A stretch of 64,000 bases of DNA from Nocardioidaceae bacterium (GTDB taxonomy: Bacteria; Actinomycetota; Actinomycetes; Propionibacteriales; Nocardioidaceae), in contig JAGIBL010000001.1 of assembly GCA_017744365.1 (NCBI GenBank), forward strand, positions 620,001 to 684,000. The letters are read 5' to 3'. How positions within the stretch are numbered: the first letter of the stretch is position 1; each line of letters begins with the position of its first letter. Below, one piece after another: positions 28,167 to 36,703 of this stretch. The notes under the pieces were generated by a model. That model was not told the origin of the DNA. It saw only the letters and a program-made list of their open reading frames with translations, and did not search any database. The position numbers and the translations under genes were made by a program.

Positions 28167-28176
28167 GAGGCCAACC

Positions 28177-28644
28177 CTAGCCAGCGGGAGTCGTGGTGCC
28201 CACGTCGTGGGCCAGCGCGGCGGCCAGCTTGCGCGGGTGCCGGGTGGAGATCAGCCAGTACGGCGTCGGGTCGGCCGGGTCGTCGATGGCGACTCGCACC
28301 GACCGGGACACGTACGGGCGGGTGACCAGGTAGGCCCGTGCGTCGGCCTCGACGCCGTGCACCCGCCGGGTCTCCTCCTTGTCCAGCGGCCGCACCTCGC
28401 CGAGCAGGGCGACCGGGATCTTGGCGTCGCCGGCGTGCAGCACCCCGTCGGTCACCGCCACCCGGACCGAGCCGATCCAGACGAAGAAGGCGTAGACCGC
28501 CGCGGTCAGCGCGAGCGCGCCGCCGCTGGCGATCCACAGCGGCATCGCCACCGAGAAGGCCAGCCAGACGGTGGCCAGGAACATCGTCGCCTGCACCCAC
28601 CAGCGCAGCGGCACGTGCAGCCGCTCGTCGTACGAGGTGGGCAT
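28177..28644 (-). CDS. DUF3093 family membrane protein
   Basis: 155 residues. Opens YDERLHVPLRWWVQATMF, the family hallmark, with two adjacent membrane helices (about residues 18-37 and 42-58), then a soluble beta-rich domain with RPYVSRSVRVAIDDPADPTPYW. Function unknown. It diverges from dut, as the homologue (Rv2698) does in M. tuberculosis. Confidence 0.88.
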   Translation of the reverse strand: MPTSYDERLHVPLRWWVQATMFLATVWLAFSVAMPLWIASGGALALTAAVYAFFVWIGSVRVAVTDGVLHAGDAKIPVALLGEVRPLDKEETRRVHGVEADARAYLVTRPYVSRSVRVAIDDPADPTPYWLISTRHPRKLAAALAHDVGTTTPAG

Positions 28645-28712
28645 CGGGTCCTGCTCTCCGGCCGGGGACGGTCAGAGCAAAGCCTGACATCCGCGTGTCT
28701 ACGTCGCGCCGG

Positions 28713-28718
28713 TAGGGT
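28713..28718 (+). promoter_or_regulatory. -10 box of a leaderless promoter (dut)
   Basis: TAGGGT, 8 nt before the GTG at 28727. This placement selects 28727 over the in-frame GTG at 28721. Confidence 0.5.
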
Positions 28719-28726
28719 CCGTGCAC

Positions 28727-29176
28727 GTGACCGTCAACCGTGTCCCGATCCAGATCCTCCGCCTGGATCCCGAGCTGCCGCTGCCGTCGTACGCGCACCC
28801 CGGCGACGCCGGCGCCGACCTGTACGCGCGCGAGGACGTCAGCCTCAAGCCGGGGGAGCGGCGGCTGGTCCCGACCGGGGTCGCGCTGGCGCTGCCCGAC
28901 GGGTACGTCGCCCTGGTGCACCCGCGCTCCGGCCTGGCCCACAAGCAAGGCCTCTCCATCGTGAACGCGCCCGGCACCGTGGACGCGGGCTACCGTGGCG
29001 AGATCCAGGTGTGCCTGGTGAACCTGGACCCCGACCAGCCGATCGAGCTCAAGCGCGGCGACCGGATCGCGCAGCTGGTCGTGCAGCGGTTCACCAGTGC
29101 GGACTTCGTCGAGGTCGCCGAGCTGCCGGACTCCGTGCGCGGCGACGGGGGCCACGGTTCCACGGGAGGTTTCTGA
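28727..29176 (+). CDS. dut: dUTP diphosphatase
   Basis: 149 residues. Hydrolyses dUTP to dUMP and pyrophosphate, keeping uracil out of DNA and feeding thymidylate synthesis; homotrimer. All five motifs are present: [50 protein letters not shown] and the C-terminal P-loop-like [12 protein letters not shown]. The GTG at 28727 fits the apparently leaderless promoter. The stop overlaps the DUF3710 start (TGATG). Confidence 0.96.
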   Translation: MTVNRVPIQILRLDPELPLPSYAHPGDAGADLYAREDVSLKPGERRLVPTGVALALPDGYVALVHPRSGLAHKQGLSIVNAPGTVDAGYRGEIQVCLVNLDPDQPIELKRGDRIAQLVVQRFTSADFVEVAELPDSVRGDGGHGSTGGF

Positions 29177-29853
29177 TGTTCGGTCGAGAGAAGCGGCGCC
29201 AGCCGCCGGAGGCGGTCGCGCCCGTCGAGCACCCCACCACTGCCGAGGAGGCGGAGATCGCCGAGGCGCTCGGCGCGCCGCCGGTCACCGAGGCGACCCC
29301 CAGCGGGCCGATCGACATCAGCCAGGTCGACCCCGACGCCACCTACATCGACCTGGGCAGCCTGCTGGTGCAGCCGCCCGACGGGATGGACCTGCGCCTT
29401 CAGGTCGACGAGGAGTCCGGCACCGTGATGACCGTGCTGCTGGTGGCCGAGGAGGGCGTGCTGGAGATGCGCGCGTTCGCCTCCGCCCGCGGTGGCGACC
29501 TGTGGTCCGAGGCCCGCGGCGAGATCGCCGCCGACACGACCCGGCGCGGAGGTACCGCCACCGAGCAGGAGGGCCCGTTCGGGGTCGAGCTGGCCTGCGA
29601 GCTGCCGGTCACCGGGCCCGACGGGGAGTCCCTGGTCCAGCCCTCCCGGGTGATCGGCTACACCGGCCCGCGCTGGTTCCTGCGGGCGACCCTCGCCGGT
29701 CGTCCGGCCGTCGACGCCGCGTACGCGCAGCCCTTCGAGGAGGCGCTGCGGACCCTCGCCGTCCGGCGGGGAAACGAGGCGATGGCACCGGGCGAGCCGC
29801 TGCCGCTGCGGCTGCCTCCCGAAGCGCGTCCGGCACCCGAGAACGACGCCTAG
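29176..29853 (+). CDS. DUF3710 family protein
   Basis: 225 residues. Charged N terminus (MFGREKRR), a disordered linker, and then the family core GPIDISQVDPDATYIDLGSL with RWFLRATLAG near residue 170. Conserved beside dut in actinobacteria (Rv2696c); function unknown. The stop codon TAG doubles as the first three bases of a TAGAAT -10 box for the next gene. Confidence 0.88.
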   Translation: MFGREKRRQPPEAVAPVEHPTTAEEAEIAEALGAPPVTEATPSGPIDISQVDPDATYIDLGSLLVQPPDGMDLRLQVDEESGTVMTVLLVAEEGVLEMRAFASARGGDLWSEARGEIAADTTRRGGTATEQEGPFGVELACELPVTGPDGESLVQPSRVIGYTGPRWFLRATLAGRPAVDAAYAQPFEEALRTLAVRRGNEAMAPGEPLPLRLPPEARPAPENDA

Positions 29854-29856
29854 AAT
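29851..29856 (+). promoter_or_regulatory. -10 box fused to a stop codon
   Basis: TAGAAT: the TAG is the DUF3710 stop and the hexamer lies 7 nt before the ATG at 29864. The same arrangement, CTAGAATCGT, occurs before dxs. Confidence 0.5.
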
Positions 29857-29863
29857 CGTGGGC

Positions 29864-30235
29864 ATGGCCGAGACCAGACCCGCCGGGCGCCTGCGCGCCG
29901 GCCTGCGCCAGTGGGCCAGCCAGGCGCACGCCGAGGCGGTCGACCTGCAGAAGGACATCGCCAAGGTCGGCTGCCAGGCCATCGCCGACGCCCCGGACCG
30001 CGAGCTGGTCACCGTGCAGGGCACCCTGCGCACCGTGACGCTGCGGCCGCGCGGTGGCGTGCCCGCGCTGGAGGCCGAGCTGTACGACGGCACCGGCACC
30101 ATCACCGTGCTCTGGCTGGGGCGGCGCCGCATCGCCGGCATCTTCCCCGGACGCGCGATCAAGGTCAGCGGCCGGATCGGCGTGCACGGGGGCGTCCGCA
30201 CCATCTACAACCCGCGCTACGACCTGCGCTCCTGA
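29864..30235 (+). CDS. OB-fold nucleic-acid-binding protein
   Basis: 123 residues. The OB-fold (about residues 45-120) is visible as LVTVQGTLRTVTLRP, LEAELYDGTGTITVLWLG, RRRIAGIFPGRAIKVSGRI and YNPRYDL, the RecG/tRNA-anticodon type. Presumably binds single-stranded DNA or RNA; role unknown (M. tuberculosis Rv2694c equivalent). The ATG at 29864 is chosen over the GTG at 29858 because of the TAGAAT spacing. Followed 6 nt later by the DUF3159 gene. Confidence 0.85.
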   Translation: MAETRPAGRLRAGLRQWASQAHAEAVDLQKDIAKVGCQAIADAPDRELVTVQGTLRTVTLRPRGGVPALEAELYDGTGTITVLWLGRRRIAGIFPGRAIKVSGRIGVHGGVRTIYNPRYDLRS

Positions 30236-30241
30236 GGACCC

Positions 30242-30949
30242 GTGACCGAGACGCCGGCGCACGACCACGTGCACCCCGACACCCAGACCGTCGAGCAGGT
30301 CGTCCGCGCCCAGCTCGCCACCGCCCTCGGCGGCCGCCGCGGCATGCTCGAGGCGGCCGTGCCCACCGCCGCGTTCACGGTGCTCTACCTGACCACCCAT
30401 GAGCTCCGGGTGGCGCTGGTGGTCGCGCTCGGTGCCGCCGGGGTGCTGCTCGTGGTCCGGCTGGCGCAGCGCTCGACCCCGCAGTTCGTGCTGAACAGCC
30501 TGGTCGGCATCGGCATCGGCGCCCTCTTCGCCTGGCGCGCGGCCCGCGGCGGCGGTGACGAGGGCGACCAGGCGCTGGCGTACTTCCTGCCCGGGATCCT
30601 CTACAACGCCGCGTACGCCGTGGGCATGGCGCTCAGCGTGCTGGTGCGGTGGCCGGTGATCGGCTTCCTGGTCGGCAGCGTCACCGGCGACCCGACGGCC
30701 TGGCACGAGGACCGCGCGGTGGTCCGGCTCTGCTCCCGGCTGACCTGGCTGCTCGCGCTGCCGTGCGTCATCCGGGTGCTGGTGCAGGGCCCGCTCTACC
30801 TGGCCGGGCGCAACGGCTGGTGGGACGAGTCGTCCGCGGTCGGTGCCCTCGGGGTCGCCAAGCTGGCGATGGGCTGGCCGCTGCAGGTGGCCGCGCTGAC
30901 CGCGATGGTCTGGCTGCTCGGGCGGAACCGGACCCCGGCGACCGCGTAG
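30242..30949 (+). CDS. DUF3159 family membrane protein
   Basis: 235 residues with about six hydrophobic helices. Family sequence GGRRGMLEAAVPTAAFTVLY at the start, then FLPGILYNAAYAVGMALS and WPVIGFLVGSVTGDP. Function unknown; conserved next to the TrkA pair in actinobacteria (Rv2693c), so a link with ion transport is possible. GTG at 30242 with GAGGAC just upstream. Converges on ceoC with 17 nt between stops. Confidence 0.87.
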   Translation: MTETPAHDHVHPDTQTVEQVVRAQLATALGGRRGMLEAAVPTAAFTVLYLTTHELRVALVVALGAAGVLLVVRLAQRSTPQFVLNSLVGIGIGALFAWRAARGGGDEGDQALAYFLPGILYNAAYAVGMALSVLVRWPVIGFLVGSVTGDPTAWHEDRAVVRLCSRLTWLLALPCVIRVLVQGPLYLAGRNGWWDESSAVGALGVAKLAMGWPLQVAALTAMVWLLGRNRTPATA

Positions 30950-30966
30950 GTGGCGCGACCACCGCC

Positions 30967-31638
30967 TCAGGCGTGGTGGGTCCCCGGGTTGAGCAGCCGC
31001 TCGAGCTCTTCCTCGACGTCGGCCGGGCAGACGAACAACAGCTCGTCGCCGGACTCCACCGGCTGCTCCGGGGCCGGGGTGTAGACCTGGCCGTCGCGCA
31101 GGATCGTGACCAGCGCGCAGTTGTCCGGGAACGGGATCAGGCCCGACGGCTTCCCGACGTACGGCGAGGCCGCCGGCAGCGTCATCTCCACCAGGTTCGC
31201 GTTGCCCTGCCGGAAGGTGAACAGCCGGACCAGGTCGCCGACGGTGACGGCCTCCTCGACCAGCGCGGACATGATCCGCGGGGTGGACACGTTCACGTCC
31301 ACGCCCCAGGCCTCGGTGAACAGCCACTCGTTGTTGGGGTGGTTGACCCGGCCGACCGTGCGCGGCACCCCGAACTCGGTCTTGGCCAGCAGCGAGGTGA
31401 CCAGGTTGGCCTTGTCGTCGCCGGTGGCCGCGATGACCACGTCGCAGTTCTCCAGCCGCGCCTCCTCCAGGGAGGACAGCTCGCAGGAGTCGGCCAGCAG
31501 CCACTCCGCGTCCGGGACCCGCTCGGGCTTGATCGAGCTCGGGTCCTTGTCGATGAGCAGCACCTCGTGGCCGTTGGCGATCAGCTCGCGGGCGATCGAG
31601 CGGCCGACGGCGCCGGCTCCGGCGATGGCTACGCGCAC
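30967..31638 (-). CDS. ceoC: TrkA-family potassium uptake regulator (CeoC-like)
   Basis: 223 residues: RCK-N Rossmann domain (VAIAGAGAVGRSIARELIANG, with GAGAVG as the nucleotide loop) and RCK-C domain (about 140-220; NLVEMTLPAASPYVGKP). Binds NAD(H) or ATP and gates a K+ transporter. The start is 7 nt after the stop of the paralogous ceoB gene. M. tuberculosis has the same pair (ceoB/ceoC). No TrkH/TrkG membrane subunit is encoded here; the KimA-like permease diverging from this pair is the obvious candidate partner (inference). Confidence 0.87.
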   Translation of the reverse strand: MRVAIAGAGAVGRSIARELIANGHEVLLIDKDPSSIKPERVPDAEWLLADSCELSSLEEARLENCDVVIAATGDDKANLVTSLLAKTEFGVPRTVGRVNHPNNEWLFTEAWGVDVNVSTPRIMSALVEEAVTVGDLVRLFTFRQGNANLVEMTLPAASPYVGKPSGLIPFPDNCALVTILRDGQVYTPAPEQPVESGDELLFVCPADVEEELERLLNPGTHHA

Positions 31639-31645
31639 GTGTCCG

Positions 31646-32308
31646 TCACTCCTCTTCCGGGCCCTGGTCGAAGACCTTGTAGGCGTGCGTGGCGTTCTCC
31701 TCGCGCAGCACCACGTGCAGGATGTCGCCCTCCTGGATGACCGTGTCCCGGGTGGGCAGCATGCCCTCGCCGAGCCGGTCGATCCAGGCGATCCGGACCA
31801 GCGACTGCTCCTGGAACTTCACGGTGCGCTCGCCGATCCAGGCCTCCCCGGCCGGGATCTGGTCGAGCCGGATCGTGCCCGAGGGATCGCGGAAGTCGGG
31901 CTCGGCGCCGGCCGGCAGCAGCCGCCGCAGGATCTGGTCCGAGGTCCATTTCACCGTGGCCACCGTGGTGATGCCGAGCCGCTGGTAGACCTCGGCGCGG
32001 CCGGGGTCGTAGATGCGCGCGACGACCTGCTGGATGCCGAAGGTCTCGCGGGCCACCCGCGCGGCGATGATGTTGGAGTTGTCGCCGCTGCTGACCGCGG
32101 CGAAGGCGTCGGCCCGCTCGATGCCGGCGTCGGTGAGCACCTGCTGGTCGAAGCCGTAGCCGGTCACCTTGAGCCCGTTGAACGAGGGGCCGAGGCGCCG
32201 GAAGGCGTCGGGGTTGCTGTCGATGATGCTGACGGTGTGGTTGCGGTCCTCGAGGGAACGCGCCAGCGTCGACCCGACGCGGCCGCAGCCCATGATCACG
32301 ACGTGCAC
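31646..32308 (-). CDS. ceoB: TrkA-family potassium uptake regulator (CeoB-like)
   Basis: 220 residues: RCK-N domain with VVIMGCGRVGSTLARSL (GCGRVG loop) and IDSNPDAFRRLG, then an RCK-C domain around QIPAGEAWIGERTVKF. Paralogue of the next gene, and the first of the two in transcription. The GTG at 32308 sits 6 nt after TAGCGT (32320-32315) with no Shine-Dalgarno, so it is probably leaderless. It diverges from the KimA-like permease over 65 nt, which permits joint control. Confidence 0.87.
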   Translation of the reverse strand: MHVVIMGCGRVGSTLARSLEDRNHTVSIIDSNPDAFRRLGPSFNGLKVTGYGFDQQVLTDAGIERADAFAAVSSGDNSNIIAARVARETFGIQQVVARIYDPGRAEVYQRLGITTVATVKWTSDQILRRLLPAGAEPDFRDPSGTIRLDQIPAGEAWIGERTVKFQEQSLVRIAWIDRLGEGMLPTRDTVIQEGDILHVVLREENATHAYKVFDQGPEEE

Positions 32309-32314
32309 ATCGGA

Positions 32315-32365
32315 ACGCTACTTGATAACCGCCGGCGCTTGCGCCAGGCGGTCATGCCCTAGCCT
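32315..32365. promoter_or_regulatory. Divergent promoter region ceoB / KimA-like gene
   Basis: On the minus strand TAGCGT (32320-32315) serves ceoB; on the plus strand TAGCCT (32360-32365) serves the permease, 8 nt before its GTG. Between them ACCGCCGGCGC (32328-32338) pairs with GCGCCAGGCGGT (32341-32352) apart from one extra A, a candidate regulator site or cruciform. Confidence 0.5.
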
Positions 32366-32373
32366 TGACGCTC

Positions 32374-34395
32374 GTGGGTGTCGGCGAGCTCTCCAAGCGC
32401 ATCATCCTCGGGCGCAAGCTACGCAGCTCGCAGCTCGGGGAGACGCTGCTTCCCAAGCGCATCGCGCTGCCGGTCTTCGCCTCCGACGCGCTCTCCTCGG
32501 TGGCCTACGCCCCCGACGAGGTCTTCATCATGCTCTCGGTGGCCGGCGTCTCGGCGTACGCGTTCTCCTGGAAGATCGGGATCGCGGTCGCCCTGGTGAT
32601 GCTCACCGTGGTGGCGTCGTACCGGCAGAACGTGCACGCCTACCCCAGCGGCGGCGGCGACTACGAGGTGGCCACGGTCAACCTCGGCCAGACCGCCGGG
32701 GTCACCGTGGCGAGCGCCCTGCTGGTCGACTACGTGCTCACCGTGGCCGTGTCGGTCTCCTCGGGCGTGCAGAACGCGGCGTCCGCGGTGTCCTTCATCG
32801 ACGGGCACGAGACCGAGTGGGCCTGCGCGCTGGTCGCGCTGCTGGCCGCGCTGAACCTGCGCGGCGTGCGCGAGTCCGGCGCCGCCTTCGCGATCCCGAC
32901 GTACGGGTTCATGATCGCGGTGATCGGGATGGCCGCGTACGCCGCCTGGCAGGGTGCCACCGGGGACCTGCCCGACGTGGAGAGCGCCCGGCTGCACATC
33001 GAGCCCGCTCCCGGGTACGGCGGCGACATCAGCCAGATCGCGCTGATCTTCCTGCTCGCCCGCGCGTTCTCCTCCGGCTGTGCGGCGCTGACCGGCGTCG
33101 AGGCCATCTCCAACGGCGTGCCCGCGTTCCGCAAGCCGAAGAGCAAGAACGCCGCGACCACCCTGCTTCTGCTCGGCGCGATCGCGATCACGATGCTGCT
33201 CAGCATCATCGTCCTGGCCCGGAACATGGGCCTGAAGTACGTGGACCCCAAGGACCTCGAGCGGCTGCGCGAGCCCGACGGCAGCGCGCTGCCGCACGGC
33301 TTCGACCAGCACACCGTGATCGCGCAGATCGGCAAGGCGGTCTTCGCCGACTTCCCGCCGGGCTTCTACTTCCTGGTCGCGATGACCGGGATCATCCTGA
33401 TCCTGGCCGCGAACACCGCGTTCAACGGCTTCCCGGTGCTCGGCTCGATCCTGGCCCGGGACGGGTTCGCACCCCGGCAGCTCGGCTCGCGCGGCGACCG
33501 GCTGGCCTACAGCAACGGCATCCTGTTCCTGGCCGCGCTCGCGATCGTGCTGATCCTGGCCTTCAAGGCCGAGCCGACCCGGCTGATCCAGCTCTACATC
33601 GTCGGGGTCTTCGTCTCCTTCAACCTGTCCCAGCTCGGGATGATCCGGCACTGGACCCGGCACCTGAAGACCGAGACCCGTGCGGCCGAGCGGCGGCGGA
33701 TGTACCGCTCGCGCGCCATCAACGGCTTCGGCCTCGCGATGACCGCGAGCGTCTTCGTGGTGGTGCTGCTGACCAAGTTCCTCGCCGGCGCCTGGATCGC
33801 GATCCTGGCGATGGTGGTCTTCTTCGCGATCATGAAGGGCATCCGCGGCCACTACGACCGGGTGGCCGAGGAGCTCGTCGTCGGCGACGAGGACCCGATC
33901 ATGCCGACCCGGGTGCACGCGATCGTGCTGGTCTCGAAGATGCACAAGCCGACGATGCGGGCGCTCGCGTTCGCGAAGGCGACCCGGCCCAACGTGCTCG
34001 AGGCGGTCTACGTCGGGTTCGACCAGGACTCGACCGACCAGCTGCTGGAGGAGTGGGACCAGCGGCACATCGACATCCCGCTCAAGGTGCTCTACTCGCC
34101 GTACCGCGAGATCATCCGGCCGATCGTCCAGTACGCGGTCGAGATCCGCGAGGCCAACCCGCGCGGCGTGGTCGCGGTCTACATCCCCGAGTACGTCGTC
34201 GGCAAGTGGTGGGAGCAGCTGCTGCACAACCAGACCGCGCTGCGGCTCAAGGGCCGGCTGCTGTTCACCCCCGGCGTCATGGTGACCTCGGTGCCCTACC
34301 AGCTGCGCGGTTCCGAGCTCGGCAAGGAGCGCGAGGACTGGGAGCTGCAGCGGCTGCGTCCCGGTGACGTGCGCCGGGGCCGCGTCGGCCGGTGA
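32374..34395 (+). CDS. APC-superfamily permease, KimA-like K+ importer
   Basis: 673 residues with about twelve membrane helices (residues 30-490) and a cytosolic C-terminal domain (about 505-670; PTRVHAIVLVSKMHKPTMRA). It resembles recalled Bacillus KimA throughout: SDALSSVAYAPDE, SYRQNVHAYPSGGGDY, ARAFSSGCAALTGVEAISN, LAANTAFNGFP, RGDRLAYSNGI, and near the end LLHNQTALRLKGRLLF. KimA is a high-affinity K+/H+ symporter. Position beside two TrkA proteins supports K+ over amino acids. GTG at 32374 is chosen from the -10 placement; TTG at 32365 is the alternative. The last 4 nt overlap the RNA methyltransferase (GTGA). Confidence 0.82.
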   Translation: MGVGELSKRIILGRKLRSSQLGETLLPKRIALPVFASDALSSVAYAPDEVFIMLSVAGVSAYAFSWKIGIAVALVMLTVVASYRQNVHAYPSGGGDYEVATVNLGQTAGVTVASALLVDYVLTVAVSVSSGVQNAASAVSFIDGHETEWACALVALLAALNLRGVRESGAAFAIPTYGFMIAVIGMAAYAAWQGATGDLPDVESARLHIEPAPGYGGDISQIALIFLLARAFSSGCAALTGVEAISNGVPAFRKPKSKNAATTLLLLGAIAITMLLSIIVLARNMGLKYVDPKDLERLREPDGSALPHGFDQHTVIAQIGKAVFADFPPGFYFLVAMTGIILILAANTAFNGFPVLGSILARDGFAPRQLGSRGDRLAYSNGILFLAALAIVLILAFKAEPTRLIQLYIVGVFVSFNLSQLGMIRHWTRHLKTETRAAERRRMYRSRAINGFGLAMTASVFVVVLLTKFLAGAWIAILAMVVFFAIMKGIRGHYDRVAEELVVGDEDPIMPTRVHAIVLVSKMHKPTMRALAFAKATRPNVLEAVYVGFDQDSTDQLLEEWDQRHIDIPLKVLYSPYREIIRPIVQYAVEIREANPRGVVAVYIPEYVVGKWWEQLLHNQTALRLKGRLLFTPGVMVTSVPYQLRGSELGKEREDWELQRLRPGDVRRGRVGR

Positions 34396-35549
34396 GCGAG
34401 ATCTCCTACGCCGTCGGGGACCGGGTCGAGGCGGTCTGCGGCCCGGTGGCGCACGGCGGTCACGTGGTCGCACGGGTGCCCGCCGGCGAGCGCCAGATCG
34501 TGGTCTTCGTCCGGCATGCCCTGCCTGGCGAACGCGTCGTCGTGGAGATCACCGGCGTCGAGAAGAGCTTCCTGCGCGGCGATGCCGTCGAGGTCCTGGA
34601 CGCCTCCCCGGACCGGGTCACCGCCCCCTGTCCGCTCGCCGGACCGGGCCTGTGCGGCGGCTGCGACTTCCAGCACGTGGCCCTGCCCGCGCAGCGCGAG
34701 CTCAAGGCGGCGGTGGTGGCCGAGCAGCTGAGCCGCCTCGCCGGGCTGTCGCGCGAGGTGACCGTCGAGCCGGTCCCCGGCACGGTGTCGTACTCGAGGG
34801 CGGACGGCCTTCGCTGGCGGACCCGGATGCAGTACGTCGCCCTGCCCGACGGTCGCCGGGGCCTGCGCCGGCACCACTCGCACGAGGTCGTGCCGGTCGA
34901 CGACTGCCTGCTCGAGGCGTCCGGTGCCCGGGTGGTGCTCGACCGGTCCGAGTCGTCCGAGGCGACCGTGACCGAGACCGTCGGGCCGCACTCGTTCGAG
35001 GTGGCCGCGGACGGCTTCTGGCAGGTGCATCCGGGTGCGCCGCCGGCGCTGGTGGACGCGGTGCTCTCCGTCCTCGCGCCGAGGCCGGGGGAGCGGGTCC
35101 TCGACCTGTACGCCGGCGTCGGGCTGTTCTCGGCCTTCCTGGCCGACGCGGTCGGGCCGGGTGGTTCGGTGCTGGCCGTCGAGGGAGACCGACGGGCTGC
35201 CTCGCTCGCCGTCACCAACCTCGCCGGTCGTGCTTCGGTGGAGACCGGCCGGGTGGACCGCGTCCTGGCCCGTCGTCACGAGAAGGCCGACCTGGTGGTG
35301 CTGGACCCGCCGCGCGAAGGGGCGAAGCGCGCGGTCGTCGAGGCGGTCGTGGCCACCGGTCCCCGGGCGGTCGCGTACGTCGCCTGCGACCCGGCCGCAC
35401 TGGCCCGCGACGTCGCGATCTTCGCCGAGCACGGCTACGAGCTGACCAGCCTGCGCGCCTTCGACCTGTTCCCGATGACGCACCACGTGGAGTGCGTGGC
35501 GCTCCTCGTGCCTAGCTCCGGGGACCCCGCGGGCTCCGGGCCGCGTTGA
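34392..35549 (+). CDS. TRAM-domain class I SAM-dependent RNA (uracil-5-)methyltransferase
   Basis: 385 residues. N-terminal TRAM domain (about 1-60), the [4Fe-4S] cysteine set CPLAGPGLCGGCDF, a Rossmann methyltransferase domain with VLDLYAGVGLFSAFLADA, then LVVLDPPREGAKR and the nucleophile Cys in YVACDPAALARDV. Related to RlmD/TrmA, which make 5-methyluridine in 23S rRNA or tRNA; Rv2689c is the positional homologue. GTG start overlapping the permease stop. Its 3' end overlaps the convergent small channel gene by 38 nt. Confidence 0.9.
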   Translation: MSEISYAVGDRVEAVCGPVAHGGHVVARVPAGERQIVVFVRHALPGERVVVEITGVEKSFLRGDAVEVLDASPDRVTAPCPLAGPGLCGGCDFQHVALPAQRELKAAVVAEQLSRLAGLSREVTVEPVPGTVSYSRADGLRWRTRMQYVALPDGRRGLRRHHSHEVVPVDDCLLEASGARVVLDRSESSEATVTETVGPHSFEVAADGFWQVHPGAPPALVDAVLSVLAPRPGERVLDLYAGVGLFSAFLADAVGPGGSVLAVEGDRRAASLAVTNLAGRASVETGRVDRVLARRHEKADLVVLDPPREGAKRAVVEAVVATGPRAVAYVACDPAALARDVAIFAEHGYELTSLRAFDLFPMTHHVECVALLVPSSGDPAGSGPR

Positions 35550-35793
35550 GCCCGACCAGCCGGGTCACCACCATCGCGATGCAGAACAGCCCGGCCACCT
35601 GCTCGATCATCACCACGCTGCGGGCGTGCCCGCTGATCGGCACGATGTCGGACAGGCCGGTGCTGGACAGCGTCGTGAACGACAGGAACAGCAGCTCGGT
35701 CCAGGTCCGGTCGGCGGCGAGGAGCACCCCGGCGACCTGCGCGGCGAGCAGCCCCGCGCACGGCGTACGACGGACGAAGGCGACCAGACCCAT
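35512..35793 (-). CDS. Minimal two-helix, one-pore-loop ion channel protein
   Basis: 93 residues: helix 1 (about 12-28), pore loop (about 35-53) and helix 2 (about 60-85; VVMIEQVAGLFCIAMVVTRL). The layout is that of a KcsA-like K+ channel core with no regulatory domain. The filter region reads FTTLSSTGLSDIVP where K+ channels have TTVGYGDIVP, so the TVGYG signature is not conserved and ion selectivity is uncertain. ATG at 35793. The last 38 nt overlap the methyltransferase 3' end. Placed close to the TrkA/KimA-like cluster, though on the opposite strand to KimA. Confidence 0.72.
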   Translation of the reverse strand: MGLVAFVRRTPCAGLLAAQVAGVLLAADRTWTELLFLSFTTLSSTGLSDIVPISGHARSVVMIEQVAGLFCIAMVVTRLVGLNAARSPRGPRS

Positions 35794-35827
35794 GGGCAGA
35801 GGTTACGGGTGCGGGCAGACTGTGCCC

Positions 35828-36703
35828 GTGAGACTCGGAGTGGTGATCACCCAGACCCGGCCGTGGCGGCAGCTCCGCCAGGACTTCGCGTGGGCCGAGG
35901 AGGCCGGGTACGACGTCGCGTACGTCTACGACCACCTGACCCATCCGACCGCGCCGGGGCAGTGGCTCTCCGACGGCTTCACCACCCTGGGCGCGCTGGC
36001 CGCCTCGACGACACGCCTCGAGCTGGGCACCCTGGTCGCCTCGGCGACGATGCACTCGCCGGTCTCGCTGGCCCGCCGGGCGGGGACCGTGCAGGACGTC
36101 TCCGGGGGCAGGTTCGTGCTCGGGCTCGGGGCCGGGTCGCCGCGCGAGGCGATGGCCGACCGGGGCGAGACGGTGACCGCGGGGCAGATGTTCGCGCACC
36201 TGGTGGACCTGGTCGCCGGGCTCGACGCGGTCTGGAAGGGCGCGACCGAGTGGACCGGCGAGACCCGGTCCTTCTCCGGTCTGCAGACGCTGCCGCTGCC
36301 GGACGGCACGCCGCCGCCGTTCCTGCTGCTGGCCGCGCACGGGCCCAAGGCGATCGCCCTGACCGCACGGCACGGCGACGGCTGGAACACCTACGGCGGG
36401 CCGTCCTCGGTCGAGCTGGAGCCCGAGGAGTACTGGTCCGCGGTCGGGGCGCAGGCCGAGCGGTTCGGGGCGGCCTGCGAGGCGATCGGCCGGGATCCGG
36501 GCCAGCCGCGGCGGTCGCTGCTGCTCGGCTACGGCACCGTGCGGCCGACGCGGAGCGTGGCGGAGTACCTCGACGCGATCGGGCGGGCCGAGGAGCTCGG
36601 CTTCGACGAGGTGGTGGTCTACGGGCCGTTCGGGGAGCCGGGGGACCGGTTCTGGTCGGAGCCGGACGTCCACGCCGAGGTCCTTGCTCGCCGTACGGCT
36701 TGA
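35828..36703 (+). CDS. LLM-class (probably F420-dependent) oxidoreductase
   Basis: 291 residues of the bacterial luciferase-like TIM-barrel family. Visible features: DFAWAEEAGYDVAYVYDHL, LGTLVASATMHSPVSLARRAGTVQDVSGGRFVLGLGAGSP (quoted in parts: SGGRFVLGLGAGSP), and LLLAAHGPKAIALTARHGDGWN. In actinobacteria most such proteins use the deazaflavin F420; this is inferred, since FMN cannot be excluded. Substrate unknown. GTG at 35828. It ends 8 nt before the palindrome in the aconitase promoter, so the acn promoter starts practically at its stop codon. Confidence 0.83.
   Translation: MRLGVVITQTRPWRQLRQDFAWAEEAGYDVAYVYDHLTHPTAPGQWLSDGFTTLGALAASTTRLELGTLVASATMHSPVSLARRAGTVQDVSGGRFVLGLGAGSPREAMADRGETVTAGQMFAHLVDLVAGLDAVWKGATEWTGETRSFSGLQTLPLPDGTPPPFLLLAAHGPKAIALTARHGDGWNTYGGPSSVELEPEEYWSAVGAQAERFGAACEAIGRDPGQPRRSLLLGYGTVRPTRSVAEYLDAIGRAEELGFDEVVVYGPFGEPGDRFWSEPDVHAEVLARRTA

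Noticed and set aside
32309-32373. c-di-AMP (ydaO-type) riboswitch ahead of the KimA-like gene
   Set aside because: The gap to the divergent ceoB gene is 65 nt and the -10 box lies 8 nt from the start codon, leaving no leader for a riboswitch.
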